Shown here piece after piece: positions 43,977-51,958 of a DNA stretch of 64,000 nucleotides. Under the pieces are notes generated by a model. That model was not told the origin of the DNA and did not search any database. It saw only the letters and a list, made by a program, of their open reading frames with translations. Within the stretch, counting starts at the first letter, position 1. Every line of letters starts with the position of its first letter. The DNA comes from Lachnospiraceae bacterium NC2004 (GTDB lineage Bacteria > Bacillota > Clostridia > Lachnospirales > Lachnospiraceae). A program made the translations under genes and the position numbers. The stretch is from the NCBI GenBank assembly GCA_000621905.1, contig JHXB01000002.1, positions 62,001 through 126,000 of the forward strand. The letters run 5' to 3'.

Positions 43977-44735
43977 ATGGCAACAGTATTAGATGTTAAA
44001 GATTTATGTAAAACCTATGTAACCGATAAAAGACAGAATAATGTTCTTAAAAACGTTAGTTTTAAAGTTGAAGAAGGAGAGATGGTTGCTATCATGGGTC
44101 CGTCCGCTTCAGGTAAGTCAACGCTTCTTTATAGCGTATCAGGAATGGATGAGGCAACCAGCGGAACAGTATTGTTTAACAATAAGGATATCACCAAGCT
44201 TAAAAAGAATGAGCTTTCTGATGTCAGATTAGATGAGATGGGATTTATCTTTCAGCAAATGTTTATGATGAAGAACCTTACTATCCTTGATAACATTTTA
44301 CTTCCCGGACTTCAGAGCAAGAAACTTGACAGAACAAGAAAAGAAGTTACCGAGTATGGTGAGAACCTTATGCGTAAGCTTGGAATTATCGAGGCGGCGG
44401 ACAATGACATCAACGAGGTGTCAGGTGGTCAGTTACAACGTGCCTGCATTTGCAGAAGTCTTATTAATAAGCCTTCTCTACTCTTCGCTGACGAGCCTAC
44501 AGGTGCTCTCAACCGCTCTTCATCTGATGAGGTTATGCAGGAGCTTAAAAAGATAAATGAAGAAGGAACGACGATTATGATGGTAACACATGATTCCAAG
44601 GTGGCTGCTAAGTGCTCTAGAGTGCTTTATATCAGCGACGGTAACATTGAGGGCGAGTTCTATAACGATGCTGAGAAGAATGACAGAGACAGAGAACGCG
44701 CGCTTAATAACTGGCTTATGGACCTTGGATGGTAG
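43977..44735 (+). CDS. ABC transporter ATP-binding protein (MacB/LolD type)
   Basis: A 252-residue ATPase that pairs with the FtsX permease. Walker A GPSASGKSTLL near 36-46, Q-loop FIFQQMFMM near 87, signature VSGGQLQRACICRS near 143-156, Walker B LFADEPTGALN near 163, and VTHDSKVA with the switch His near 198. AAAAGGAG precedes the ATG. Order is regulator, kinase, permease, ATPase, which suggests a peptide-responsive export or detoxification unit. The Ser-Ala in GPSASGKST is a mild variation of the usual GPSGSGKST. Confidence 0.95.
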   Translation: MATVLDVKDLCKTYVTDKRQNNVLKNVSFKVEEGEMVAIMGPSASGKSTLLYSVSGMDEATSGTVLFNNKDITKLKKNELSDVRLDEMGFIFQQMFMMKNLTILDNILLPGLQSKKLDRTRKEVTEYGENLMRKLGIIEAADNDINEVSGGQLQRACICRSLINKPSLLFADEPTGALNRSSSDEVMQELKKINEEGTTIMMVTHDSKVAAKCSRVLYISDGNIEGEFYNDAEKNDRDRERALNNWLMDLGW

Positions 44736-44750
44736 AATACTCCTCACGAT

Positions 44751-44785
44751 AAAACACCGACTATATTAAAATAGTTGGTGTTTTT
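44751..44785 (+). terminator. Terminator after the ABC operon
   Basis: AAAACACCGACTAT and ATAGTTGGTGTTTT form a 14-bp stem with T-tract. Confidence 0.9.
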
Positions 44786-44845
44786 CTTTTGTTTAAGGCA
44801 AATGTGTGATATAATCTTCATATCTTTTTGGTTTATGGAGGAATT

Positions 44846-45334
44846 ATGGAATACGAAAAGGGTTTAAAGAAGGTAGAAGACTCTAAGACAGAGTGGATGA
44901 AATGCATACAGTATGAGGACATTAACGGTGTCGGAAGGCTTTTTGGAGGAAGACTTTTGCAGTGGATGGACGAGGTTGCGGGTATCGCTGCAATCAGACA
45001 CGCCGGAATCCAGGTTACTACTGCGGCTGTTGACAATCTCGTGTTTAAGAGAGGAGCCTACATCAACGAAATAGTTCTGGTTGAGTCGAGAGTTACATAT
45101 GTCGGAAGAAGCTCGATGGAGGTCAGGGTTGATGTTTACGTAGAAGATAAGGAGACCGGAATGAGATCGCCTATAAACAGGGCGTATTTCACTGAGGTTT
45201 GTATTGATGAGGCGGGCAAGTCAATTCCTGTGCCTTACGGACTTGAACCTGAGACAGAGGCTTATAAAGCAGAGTATGAAGGGGCTAAGAAGCGTATAGA
45301 GATGAGAAAGCACAGAAAGAGAGAAGGCTTCTAA
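44846..45334 (+). CDS. Acyl-CoA thioesterase (hotdog fold)
   Basis: A 162-residue acyl-CoA hydrolase of the BACH/YciA-type hotdog family, which frees fatty acids from CoA. The segment VGRLFGGRLLQWMDEVAGIA near 29-48 carries the active-site Asp of the central helix; TTAAVDNLVFKRGAYIN and the strand ESRVTYVGRSSMEVRVDVY follow. A short Lys/Arg-rich C-terminal tail is normal. The frame opens at 44828, but GGAGG supports ATG 44846. A TATAAT box lies at about 44810. It stands alone. Confidence 0.9.
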   Translation: MEYEKGLKKVEDSKTEWMKCIQYEDINGVGRLFGGRLLQWMDEVAGIAAIRHAGIQVTTAAVDNLVFKRGAYINEIVLVESRVTYVGRSSMEVRVDVYVEDKETGMRSPINRAYFTEVCIDEAGKSIPVPYGLEPETEAYKAEYEGAKKRIEMRKHRKREGF

Positions 45335-45364
45335 TGTGCCTGTAACATTTTCTTATACTCACTC

Positions 45365-45393
45365 TTGACGCATTTTATTTAGAGTAGTAAGAT
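45365..45393 (+). promoter_or_regulatory. Predicted ilvE promoter
   Basis: TTGACG (45365-45370), 17 bases, TAAGAT (45388-45393). The leader is short, about 50 bases, so no T-box is possible in it. Confidence 0.65.
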
Positions 45394-45449
45394 TATATAT
45401 GTGTTTATGCGAGAGGCATATTCTAATCACAGAAAGGAAGTAATGAGAT

Positions 45450-46472
45450 ATGGAGAAGAAAGATATCGACTGGGGTAATATCGGTTTTGGATATATTAAG
45501 ACCGACAAGAGATTCGTATCTAATTTTAAGGACGGCAAGTGGGATGAAGGTGCATTGATTGATGACGATACAGTCACCATCAGTGAGTGTGCCTGTGTTC
45601 TTCAGTATGCACAGACCTGTTTCGAGGGACTTAAGGCATACGAGACAGAGGATGGCAGAACAGTTATTTTTAGACCTGACTTAAATGCAAGCCGTATGGC
45701 AGATACTTGTAAGAGACTTGAGATGCCTGTATTCCCTGAAGATAAGTGGGTTGAGGCTGTTAAGAAGGTAGTTAAGGCTAATGAGGCGTTCGTACCTCCT
45801 TACGGTTCAGGCGCAACTTTGTATCTCAGACCATATATGTTTGGTAGTAACGCTGTTATCGGTGTTAAGCCGGCTGAGGAATATCAGTTCAGAATCTTTG
45901 GAACTCCTGTAGGACCTTATTTCAAGGGTGGCGCTAAGCCAATCTACATCAGAGTTTCCGATTTCGACAGAGCAGCACCTCATGGAACAGGACATATCAA
46001 GGCCGGACTTAACTACGCAATGAGCCTTCATGCAATTGTTGATGCTCATGATAAGGGATTTGCTGAGAATATGTACCTTGATGCTGCTACAAGAACTAAG
46101 GTTGAAGAGACCGGTGGTGCTAACTTCATTTTCATCACTAAAGATGGTAAGCTTGTTACACCTAAGTCTAACAGTATCTTACCTTCAATTACCCGTCGCT
46201 CTATCCTTTACGTTGCAGAGCATTATCTTGATATGGAGGTTGAAGAGAGAGAGGTTGAGTTTAGTGAGGTTAAGGACTTTGCAGAGTGTGGACTTTGCGG
46301 TACTGCTGCAGTTATCTCACCAGTTGGTAAGATTAACGATCATGGAACTGACATTGAGTTCCCTACAGGTATGGATGAGATGGGACCTACTCTTAAGAAG
46401 CTTTATGATACATTGACAGGTATCCAGATGGGCAGAATTGAAGCTCCTGAAGGATGGATTGTTGAGATCTGA
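45450..46472 (+). CDS. ilvE: Branched-chain amino acid aminotransferase
   Basis: A 340-residue PLP enzyme (fold type IV) that makes leucine, isoleucine and valine from their keto acids or starts their breakdown. Seen: CVLQYAQTCFEGLKAY near 49-64, RPDLNASRMADTCKRL near 76-91, the PLP-binding Lys in GHIKAGLNYA near 190, the EETGGANFIFI segment near 225 and GTAAVISPVG near 282. Length fits the eukaryote-like long subgroup common in Clostridia. Codon use is highly biased to preferred codons, like cellobiose phosphorylase. It has its own promoter and terminator. Confidence 0.95.
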   Translation: MEKKDIDWGNIGFGYIKTDKRFVSNFKDGKWDEGALIDDDTVTISECACVLQYAQTCFEGLKAYETEDGRTVIFRPDLNASRMADTCKRLEMPVFPEDKWVEAVKKVVKANEAFVPPYGSGATLYLRPYMFGSNAVIGVKPAEEYQFRIFGTPVGPYFKGGAKPIYIRVSDFDRAAPHGTGHIKAGLNYAMSLHAIVDAHDKGFAENMYLDAATRTKVEETGGANFIFITKDGKLVTPKSNSILPSITRRSILYVAEHYLDMEVEEREVEFSEVKDFAECGLCGTAAVISPVGKINDHGTDIEFPTGMDEMGPTLKKLYDTLTGIQMGRIEAPEGWIVEI

Positions 46473-46497
46473 TATTGAATAGTATATTAATCATTTA

Positions 46498-46523
46498 AGC
46501 CTTGCATTTGCAAGGCTTTTTTG
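46498..46523 (+). terminator. ilvE terminator
   Basis: AAGCCTTGC, ATTT, GCAAGGCTT, then Ts. Confidence 0.92.
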
Positions 46524-46625
46524 TATAATTAAAGGAGGATAAGAAGAGAGGAGAATAATATTAACATAGAAATCATAAGGTGATTTTTTCAACTATCGTA
46601 TATATTAATATTAGGGTGATGATAT

Positions 46626-47708
46626 ATGTTTTGGCTTATTTTATTTGCATTGGTTATTGCTGTCAGCATAATCGGAGTTATATATATGTTGGTGGCTATC
46701 AGCAGATTTAGTCTCATAGCGCGCATCGATAAGAAGTGGATGCGTGCTTTTTTAGCATTTGCAATTATAGGAGTGTGCGGTGCGGTAATAACATTCCTAT
46801 TGACATACACGGATGCGATTATTGTATTTTTACATGTTGTTTGTTTCTTTTTGATTTATGGATTTATATTTAGAATTATAAAGAGAATCAATAAGAAGGA
46901 GTTTAAGATATATTGGCAGGGATGGCTTGCGATAGCTACGTCAGTTATCTATCTTTCAATCGGATACTATCTTTGCAACAATGTATGGCAGACTGATTAC
47001 AATCTTACGACAGATAAGAATATTGCAAATGTTAAAATAGCAATGTTTGCCGACGCCCATATGAGTACAGTATTTGATGCGGATGGATTTTTAAAACGCA
47101 TAGAAGAGATCAATAAAGAGAAGCCGGATATAGTACTGATTCCGGGAGATTTTGTTGATGACTCTACAACCCGCGAAGATATGATAAATGGGTGTAAGGC
47201 GCTAGGTAAGATAAATGCACCTTATGGTGTATGGTTTTCTTACGGCAATCATGACGAAGGATATTATGGGAACAGGGAGTTTACATTTGCAGATATGGAA
47301 GAGGAGATGAAGAAGAACGGAGTTGGTGTTCTTAAGGATGACGTGGCTTATGCAGGTGATTTATGCATAGTCGGACGTCTTGACGGCACCAGAGGTGAGA
47401 GACAGTCAATCAATGAATTGCTTGCAAATGTTGACGATGACAAATACATTATAGTTCTTGATCATATCCCTTCTGACTATGATGCGGAAGCGGAGTCGAA
47501 AGCTGATCTTGTTGTGTCAGGACATACTCATGGTGGTCAATTACTTCCGGTTAATCGCGTGGGAGAGTTGCTTAATATGAATGACAGGACCTATGGACAT
47601 GAGAGAAGAAATGATACTGATTTTATAGTGACTTCCGGGATTGCGTGTTGGGCGATGAACTTTAAAACGGGAACCAAATCAGAGTATACAATTATAAATG
47701 TCAACTAG
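46626..47708 (+). CDS. Membrane-anchored metallophosphoesterase (YkuE-like)
   Basis: A 360-residue protein. Four membrane helices lie in the first 125 residues. The phosphoesterase domain (about 138-358) shows ADAH (Asp, His), IPGDFVDD (Asp), SYGNHDEG (Asn, His), LDHIP (His) and SGHTHGGQ (two His), a complete dimetal set. Family members act on phospholipids or lipid-linked phosphates. GGGTGATG precedes the ATG. It is monocistronic; a weaker inverted repeat with T-tract follows at 47710-47750. Confidence 0.88.
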   Translation: MFWLILFALVIAVSIIGVIYMLVAISRFSLIARIDKKWMRAFLAFAIIGVCGAVITFLLTYTDAIIVFLHVVCFFLIYGFIFRIIKRINKKEFKIYWQGWLAIATSVIYLSIGYYLCNNVWQTDYNLTTDKNIANVKIAMFADAHMSTVFDADGFLKRIEEINKEKPDIVLIPGDFVDDSTTREDMINGCKALGKINAPYGVWFSYGNHDEGYYGNREFTFADMEEEMKKNGVGVLKDDVAYAGDLCIVGRLDGTRGERQSINELLANVDDDKYIIVLDHIPSDYDAEAESKADLVVSGHTHGGQLLPVNRVGELLNMNDRTYGHERRNDTDFIVTSGIACWAMNFKTGTKSEYTIINVN

Positions 47709-47709
47709 A

Positions 47710-47752
47710 AAATCACCTCAGGATGGCATAGCTACCCTGGGGATTTTTTATA
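47710..47752 (+). terminator. Imperfect terminator after the phosphoesterase gene
   Basis: AAATCACCTCAGG pairs imperfectly with CCCTGGGGATTT, followed by TTTT. Confidence 0.6.
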
Positions 47753-47772
47753 CCCTTTTTTGCTCTTTTTTC

Positions 47773-47827
47773 TTGATTTTATGCGTATATTTGTATACAA
47801 TAATCAGTAGATGATTATTGTATACAA
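47773..47827 (+). promoter_or_regulatory. Promoter with 16-bp perfect inverted repeat (GntR-type operator) before ispE
   Basis: TTGTATACAATAATCA (47791-47806) and its exact complement (47812-47827) are separated by five bases. Each arm contains the palindrome TTGTATACAA, which fits the T-x-GT-x-AC-x-A form of FadR/FCD-type GntR operators. A -35 box TTGATT (47773-47778) lies upstream, and the first arm covers the likely -10 (TATACA), so binding would block transcription. A GntR gene is the second gene of the unit. Confidence 0.7.
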
Positions 47828-47842
47828 AAGGGCGTGATTCTT

Positions 47843-48715
47843 GTGGATAGTATCAATTTAAGAGCGTACGGCAAGATTAATTTAGGACTTGATGTTGTGG
47901 GCGTCAGAGAAGACGGCTATCACTTAGTATCAATGGTTATGCAGTCGGTAAGGCTGTTTGATAAATTAACGATAACGAAGAGTGATGAAGAGGGCATAAG
48001 GCTCACAACCAATCTTGATTTCCTACCGGTTAATGACAATAATCTTGTTGTTAAGGCGGCGAGGCTTCTTATGGAGGAGTTTGATGTCAAGAAAGGTGTT
48101 GATATATACCTAGAGAAGCATATCCCGGTTGCTGCAGGTATGGCCGGTGGAAGTTCTGATTGCGCGGCTGCTCTTTATGGAATCAACAGGTTGTTCAACC
48201 TTAAGCTTAGCACTAAAGAACTTATGGATAGAGGTGTGACCTTAGGCGCCGATGTTCCTTACTGTATTATGAGAGGTACTGCACTTTCTGAGGGAATCGG
48301 CGAGAAACTTACAAGGTTAGCACCCATGCCGGATTGCTATATCGTTATAGCTAAACCGCCGGTTTCAGTTTCGACCAAGTATGTATACGAGCATATAGAC
48401 AACGAGGGAATTGATGAACATCCTGATATCGCAGGCATTATTAAAGGTTTAGAAGACGGGGATTTACATGCTATTACGGACAGGCTCGGCAATGTGCTTG
48501 AGAAGGTTACCGTTAATATGCATCCCGAGATAGATAAGATTAAGCAAATGATGATAGATGAGGGCGCATTGAACTCTCTTATGAGCGGCAGTGGCCCTAC
48601 TGTATTTGGAATATTTGACGACAAGGCTAAAGCTGATAAAGCCAACAAAGCTATATTTACCAGTGGAATTGCTAAGAGAGTATATACGGTTGTACCGGTT
48701 AATGTTAATAACTAA
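47843..48715 (+). CDS. ispE: 4-diphosphocytidyl-2-C-methyl-D-erythritol kinase
   Basis: A 290-residue GHMP kinase of the MEP isoprenoid pathway. N-terminal AYGKINLGLDVVGVREDGYH near 7-26 (substrate Lys and Asp/His), the ATP motif PVAAGMAGGSSDCAAAL near 94-110, and the late LMSGSGPTVFGIF near 252. Length is normal. The GTG at 47843 is preferred over GTG 47834 because AAAGGGCG is then about ten bases away. The GntR regulator follows 15 bases later. It is unusual that an isoprenoid gene sits behind an apparent regulator operator. Confidence 0.93.
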   Translation: MDSINLRAYGKINLGLDVVGVREDGYHLVSMVMQSVRLFDKLTITKSDEEGIRLTTNLDFLPVNDNNLVVKAARLLMEEFDVKKGVDIYLEKHIPVAAGMAGGSSDCAAALYGINRLFNLKLSTKELMDRGVTLGADVPYCIMRGTALSEGIGEKLTRLAPMPDCYIVIAKPPVSVSTKYVYEHIDNEGIDEHPDIAGIIKGLEDGDLHAITDRLGNVLEKVTVNMHPEIDKIKQMMIDEGALNSLMSGSGPTVFGIFDDKAKADKANKAIFTSGIAKRVYTVVPVNVNN

Positions 48716-48730
48716 TAAGGAGGGCATGAT

Positions 48731-49426
48731 ATGGCTTATGATAATCTTAAGTTAAATGTTGACGATTATTTACCGCTTAGAGATGTTGTATTTAACACTT
48801 TAAGACAGGCTATATTAACGGGAGAATTTCTTCCGGGTGAGAGACTTATGGAGGTTACTTTAGCTGACCGTTTAGGAGTCAGCAGAACTCCTGTAAGAGA
48901 GGCAATCAGAAAGCTTGAACTTGAAGGCTTAGTAATCATGGTTCCAAGGCGCGGCGCTCAGGTTGCGAGCATTACCGTCAGCGATTTAAAGGATGTTTTA
49001 GAGGTCAGATGCGAGCTTGAAGAATTTGCGGCTAAGCTTGCATGCGAGAGAATTACCGAGCTTGAGAAGAAGACTCTCAAGGACGCCGAGGATGAATTTG
49101 AAAATGCAATCAAGAAGAAAGATCTTAAGATGATTGCAGAGAAGGATGTTGCATTTCATGATGTTATATTTGATGCAACCAAGAATAAGAGACTTCTTCA
49201 GATGGTCAATAATCTAAGAGAGCAGATGTACAGATATAGAATCGAGTACATCAAAGATTTTGATTATCACGAGACATTGGTTACTGAACATAGAACCATC
49301 ATGGACAGCATTATAACAGGTGATGTCGATACCGCTAAAGAGGCGATGAGGCAACATATTTACAATCAGGAACTTATAGTTATCAAGAATTTAAAGAAGC
49401 AGGAAGACGAAGCTAAAAGCATATAG
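48731..49426 (+). CDS. GntR-family transcriptional regulator (FadR/FCD subfamily)
   Basis: A 231-residue regulator. The winged helix (about 10-80) reads LRDVVFNTLRQAILTGEFLP then ADRLGVSRTPVREAIRKLE, a clear GntR HTH. The FCD effector domain (about 90-220) is all-helical, with the metal or ligand-binding Asp/His pattern (VRCELEEFAAKLA, FHDVIFDATKN, TEHRTIMDSI). AAGGAGGG precedes the ATG. Its likely operator is the TTGTATACAA pair at 47791-47827, giving autoregulation together with ispE. The effector is unknown; FCD ligands are often organic acids. Confidence 0.94.
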   Translation: MAYDNLKLNVDDYLPLRDVVFNTLRQAILTGEFLPGERLMEVTLADRLGVSRTPVREAIRKLELEGLVIMVPRRGAQVASITVSDLKDVLEVRCELEEFAAKLACERITELEKKTLKDAEDEFENAIKKKDLKMIAEKDVAFHDVIFDATKNKRLLQMVNNLREQMYRYRIEYIKDFDYHETLVTEHRTIMDSIITGDVDTAKEAMRQHIYNQELIVIKNLKKQEDEAKSI

Positions 49427-49452
49427 TTTTTATTATATATGAGGTCAGAATA

Positions 49453-51942
49453 TTGGATAATAAAGGTAAACTTTATCAAATCAGTGATAACACATCAGAG
49501 CTTGCAACGCTCATATCATACACTCTTTTAAGTGTTATTTTATCGGGTGAGACTGTGCTTCTTTCATGGGAGACATGGGTCATCCCTCTTTTGTATGCAG
49601 GAATCATAGGATCGTGGATATTCTATCTTGTTCGTATGTTTGAGACCAGGATGAGATTATGGATAGATGCGATACTTATGATGTTTGCAATGTTTTTCTA
49701 TGGAATCCATTTGACAAGTGTATATGATCTAGCCCCTGTGCTCGGAGTTGTTATGATGATATTTGCCATAGTCGACATTCCGGGGCTTATATATATGGCG
49801 ATGATTAATTACTATGCAATCATGCTTTTTGATCTTATCCAGATACTTAATATGCATGTTAAGTTCGATGCGCTGGGTGTTACGAGGACGCTTCTTCATT
49901 TGCTCCTTGTGTTTATGTTTGGAGTATTGGCCCTTAATTTTTTAAAGCGTAACAAGAGGGAGAGGGAGCTTTACAACGAGATTATAGGGGACTTAGAGGA
50001 GACCAACAGAAGAACGGAAGATTTCTTAACTAACATTTCTCATGAATTCAGAACTCCAATTAATGCCGTAACCGGTATAACTTCAGTGTTAGTCAATAAA
50101 GTTAAAGACAAGGATGTTTTAAATGATGTGATGTCTATTCAGACTGCGGGATACCGCCTTATGGAGCAGGTTGGAGATATCCTTGATTATACAGAGGTAG
50201 ACACGGGACATTTTACACTGAGTGAAGATGTCTATATGATAACATCCTTGGTAAATGATATGGTAACCGAGCGTAGATTATCAGCTGATGTTGACGATAA
50301 GGAATTGATTGTCAATGTCGATCCTAACATTCCGGCTCAGCTTTACGGCGATGGCTCTGCAATCAAAAAGATTATCAGAAACTTAATAGATAATTCCGAG
50401 AAATTCACCAGAGACGGCGGTATTTATGTTCATATATACACTCTTCCTAAGTCGTATGGAGTTAACCTGGTGATAGAGGTTGAGGACACAGGTATCGGAA
50501 TTGATTCATCTGAATTAAGGCGTATCAAGGAGAGATTTTATCAGGTTAATTCTTCGAGAACAAGAAGAGTAGGAGGACTGGGACTTGGACTTTCTGTTGT
50601 GTGCGGATTGACAAGACTTATGAGTGGTTTTGTCAAGATTGAAAGTGTAAAGGATCAGGGAACGAAGGTATTGGTTAGTCTTCCTCAGAAAGTTGCCGAT
50701 GCCACCCCTTCGGTAATGCTTGATGACAAAACAGAACTTTGTATAGCTTACTTTGCTGACATGGAGAAATACAGCAATCCTAAGGTGAGAGATTTTTACA
50801 TGCATACTCTTCACAGTATGGTTAAAGGATTTGGAGTTAAGCTCTACAATGTAACATCTTATGCAGATTTAGAAGATCTCATGAATAAGTATAATCTCAC
50901 TCATTTGTTTGTGGGTGTTGACGAATATTTGGATTATTTTAAGGAGATCAATGCACTTTCTGATAAGCTTAATATTATAAGGTTTACAAGAGAGAATATC
51001 ATTTCGGAAGCTAACTCTAATATCACATCAATTACTTTGCCATTTTATTCTTACAGCATTGCTAAAGCTTTATCGGCAGTTACTTATGATGACGAGGTAT
51101 TATATACGCACATGACTTGTCCTAATGTCAGGGTTTTGGTTGTTGATGATGAGCCTATGAACCTTATGGTTGCCAAGGGTATATTTAGGGATTACGGTAT
51201 GACCGTAGATACTGCGTTAAGTGGTATGGAAGCAATCGACATGTGTGATGACGAAGATTACGATATCATTTTCATGGATCATATGATGCCGGATATGGAT
51301 GGAGTTGAGACTCTTAAGAGACTCCGAATCTTAGAGACGAGGATTTCTAAGAAGTTCACAGTGGTAGCCCTTACAGCAAATGCTATCAGTGGCGCAAGAG
51401 AGATGTTTATGTCGGAAGGATTTGACGGATTTGTAGCTAAGCCTATCGACAAGATTGAATTAGAGAGAGTGATAAAGAAGGTTCTTCAGAGCGATAAGAT
51501 AGTTTATGACAGCGTTGATTCCGAGGACGATACATTAGAAGCTGAGAATGTGACAGATACTAAAGAGGTCGATAAAGATGAGCCTAAAGACTGGATTGAG
51601 GTATTGAACGAAGCGGGAATTAACACTGAAACAGGTGTTATGTATTGTGGCGGAAGTAAGGACTTTTATGTATCAATTCTTAAGAAGTATATCGAAGAGT
51701 CTGAGGAGAAGATTGCGTCGAGCAATAGGTACCTTAAGAATGAAGATTTCGACAATTATAGGATTGTAGTTCATGCAATTAAGAGCACATCTAAGATGAT
51801 AGGTGTTGATGATATGTTTGATGAGGCACTTAAGTTGGAGACTGCGGTTAAAGAGAGTGATTACGAGTATATTAAGAACAATCATGATACCATGATCGAG
51901 CATTATAAATTAAAGGTTAAGCTTATATCTGAAGCTTTATGA
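49453..51942 (+). CDS. Hybrid sensor histidine kinase with receiver and HPt domains
   Basis: An 829-residue membrane kinase (TTG start, GAGGTCAG upstream). Five to six helices lie in residues 20-165, then HisKA with the acceptor His in TNISHEFRTPINAVTGI near 197, HATPase near 296-412 (LIDNSEKFTRDGG, DTGIGID, GLGLGLSVV), a degenerate receiver-like segment near 423-545, a true receiver near 556-680 (VVDDEPMNL, acceptor Asp in FMDHMMPDMDG, TANA, AKPID), an acidic linker and a C-terminal HPt (VHAIKSTSKMIG near 773). All steps of a phosphorelay are in one chain. The next gene, a second hybrid kinase, begins 17 bases on. Confidence 0.93.
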   Translation: MDNKGKLYQISDNTSELATLISYTLLSVILSGETVLLSWETWVIPLLYAGIIGSWIFYLVRMFETRMRLWIDAILMMFAMFFYGIHLTSVYDLAPVLGVVMMIFAIVDIPGLIYMAMINYYAIMLFDLIQILNMHVKFDALGVTRTLLHLLLVFMFGVLALNFLKRNKRERELYNEIIGDLEETNRRTEDFLTNISHEFRTPINAVTGITSVLVNKVKDKDVLNDVMSIQTAGYRLMEQVGDILDYTEVDTGHFTLSEDVYMITSLVNDMVTERRLSADVDDKELIVNVDPNIPAQLYGDGSAIKKIIRNLIDNSEKFTRDGGIYVHIYTLPKSYGVNLVIEVEDTGIGIDSSELRRIKERFYQVNSSRTRRVGGLGLGLSVVCGLTRLMSGFVKIESVKDQGTKVLVSLPQKVADATPSVMLDDKTELCIAYFADMEKYSNPKVRDFYMHTLHSMVKGFGVKLYNVTSYADLEDLMNKYNLTHLFVGVDEYLDYFKEINALSDKLNIIRFTRENIISEANSNITSITLPFYSYSIAKALSAVTYDDEVLYTHMTCPNVRVLVVDDEPMNLMVAKGIFRDYGMTVDTALSGMEAIDMCDDEDYDIIFMDHMMPDMDGVETLKRLRILETRISKKFTVVALTANAISGAREMFMSEGFDGFVAKPIDKIELERVIKKVLQSDKIVYDSVDSEDDTLEAENVTDTKEVDKDEPKDWIEVLNEAGINTETGVMYCGGSKDFYVSILKKYIEESEEKIASSNRYLKNEDFDNYRIVVHAIKSTSKMIGVDDMFDEALKLETAVKESDYEYIKNNHDTMIEHYKLKVKLISEAL

Positions 51943-51958
51943 TGTCTGGAGGAGTTAT

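Noticed and set aside
45335-45450. T-box or leader attenuator before ilvE
   Set aside because: The leader after the predicted promoter is about 50 bases, too short, and no T-box motif is seen.
47791-47827. Inverted repeat before ispE read as a terminator
   Set aside because: It is AT-rich, followed by As rather than Ts, and each arm is itself the GntR-like palindrome TTGTATACAA, so an operator is more likely.
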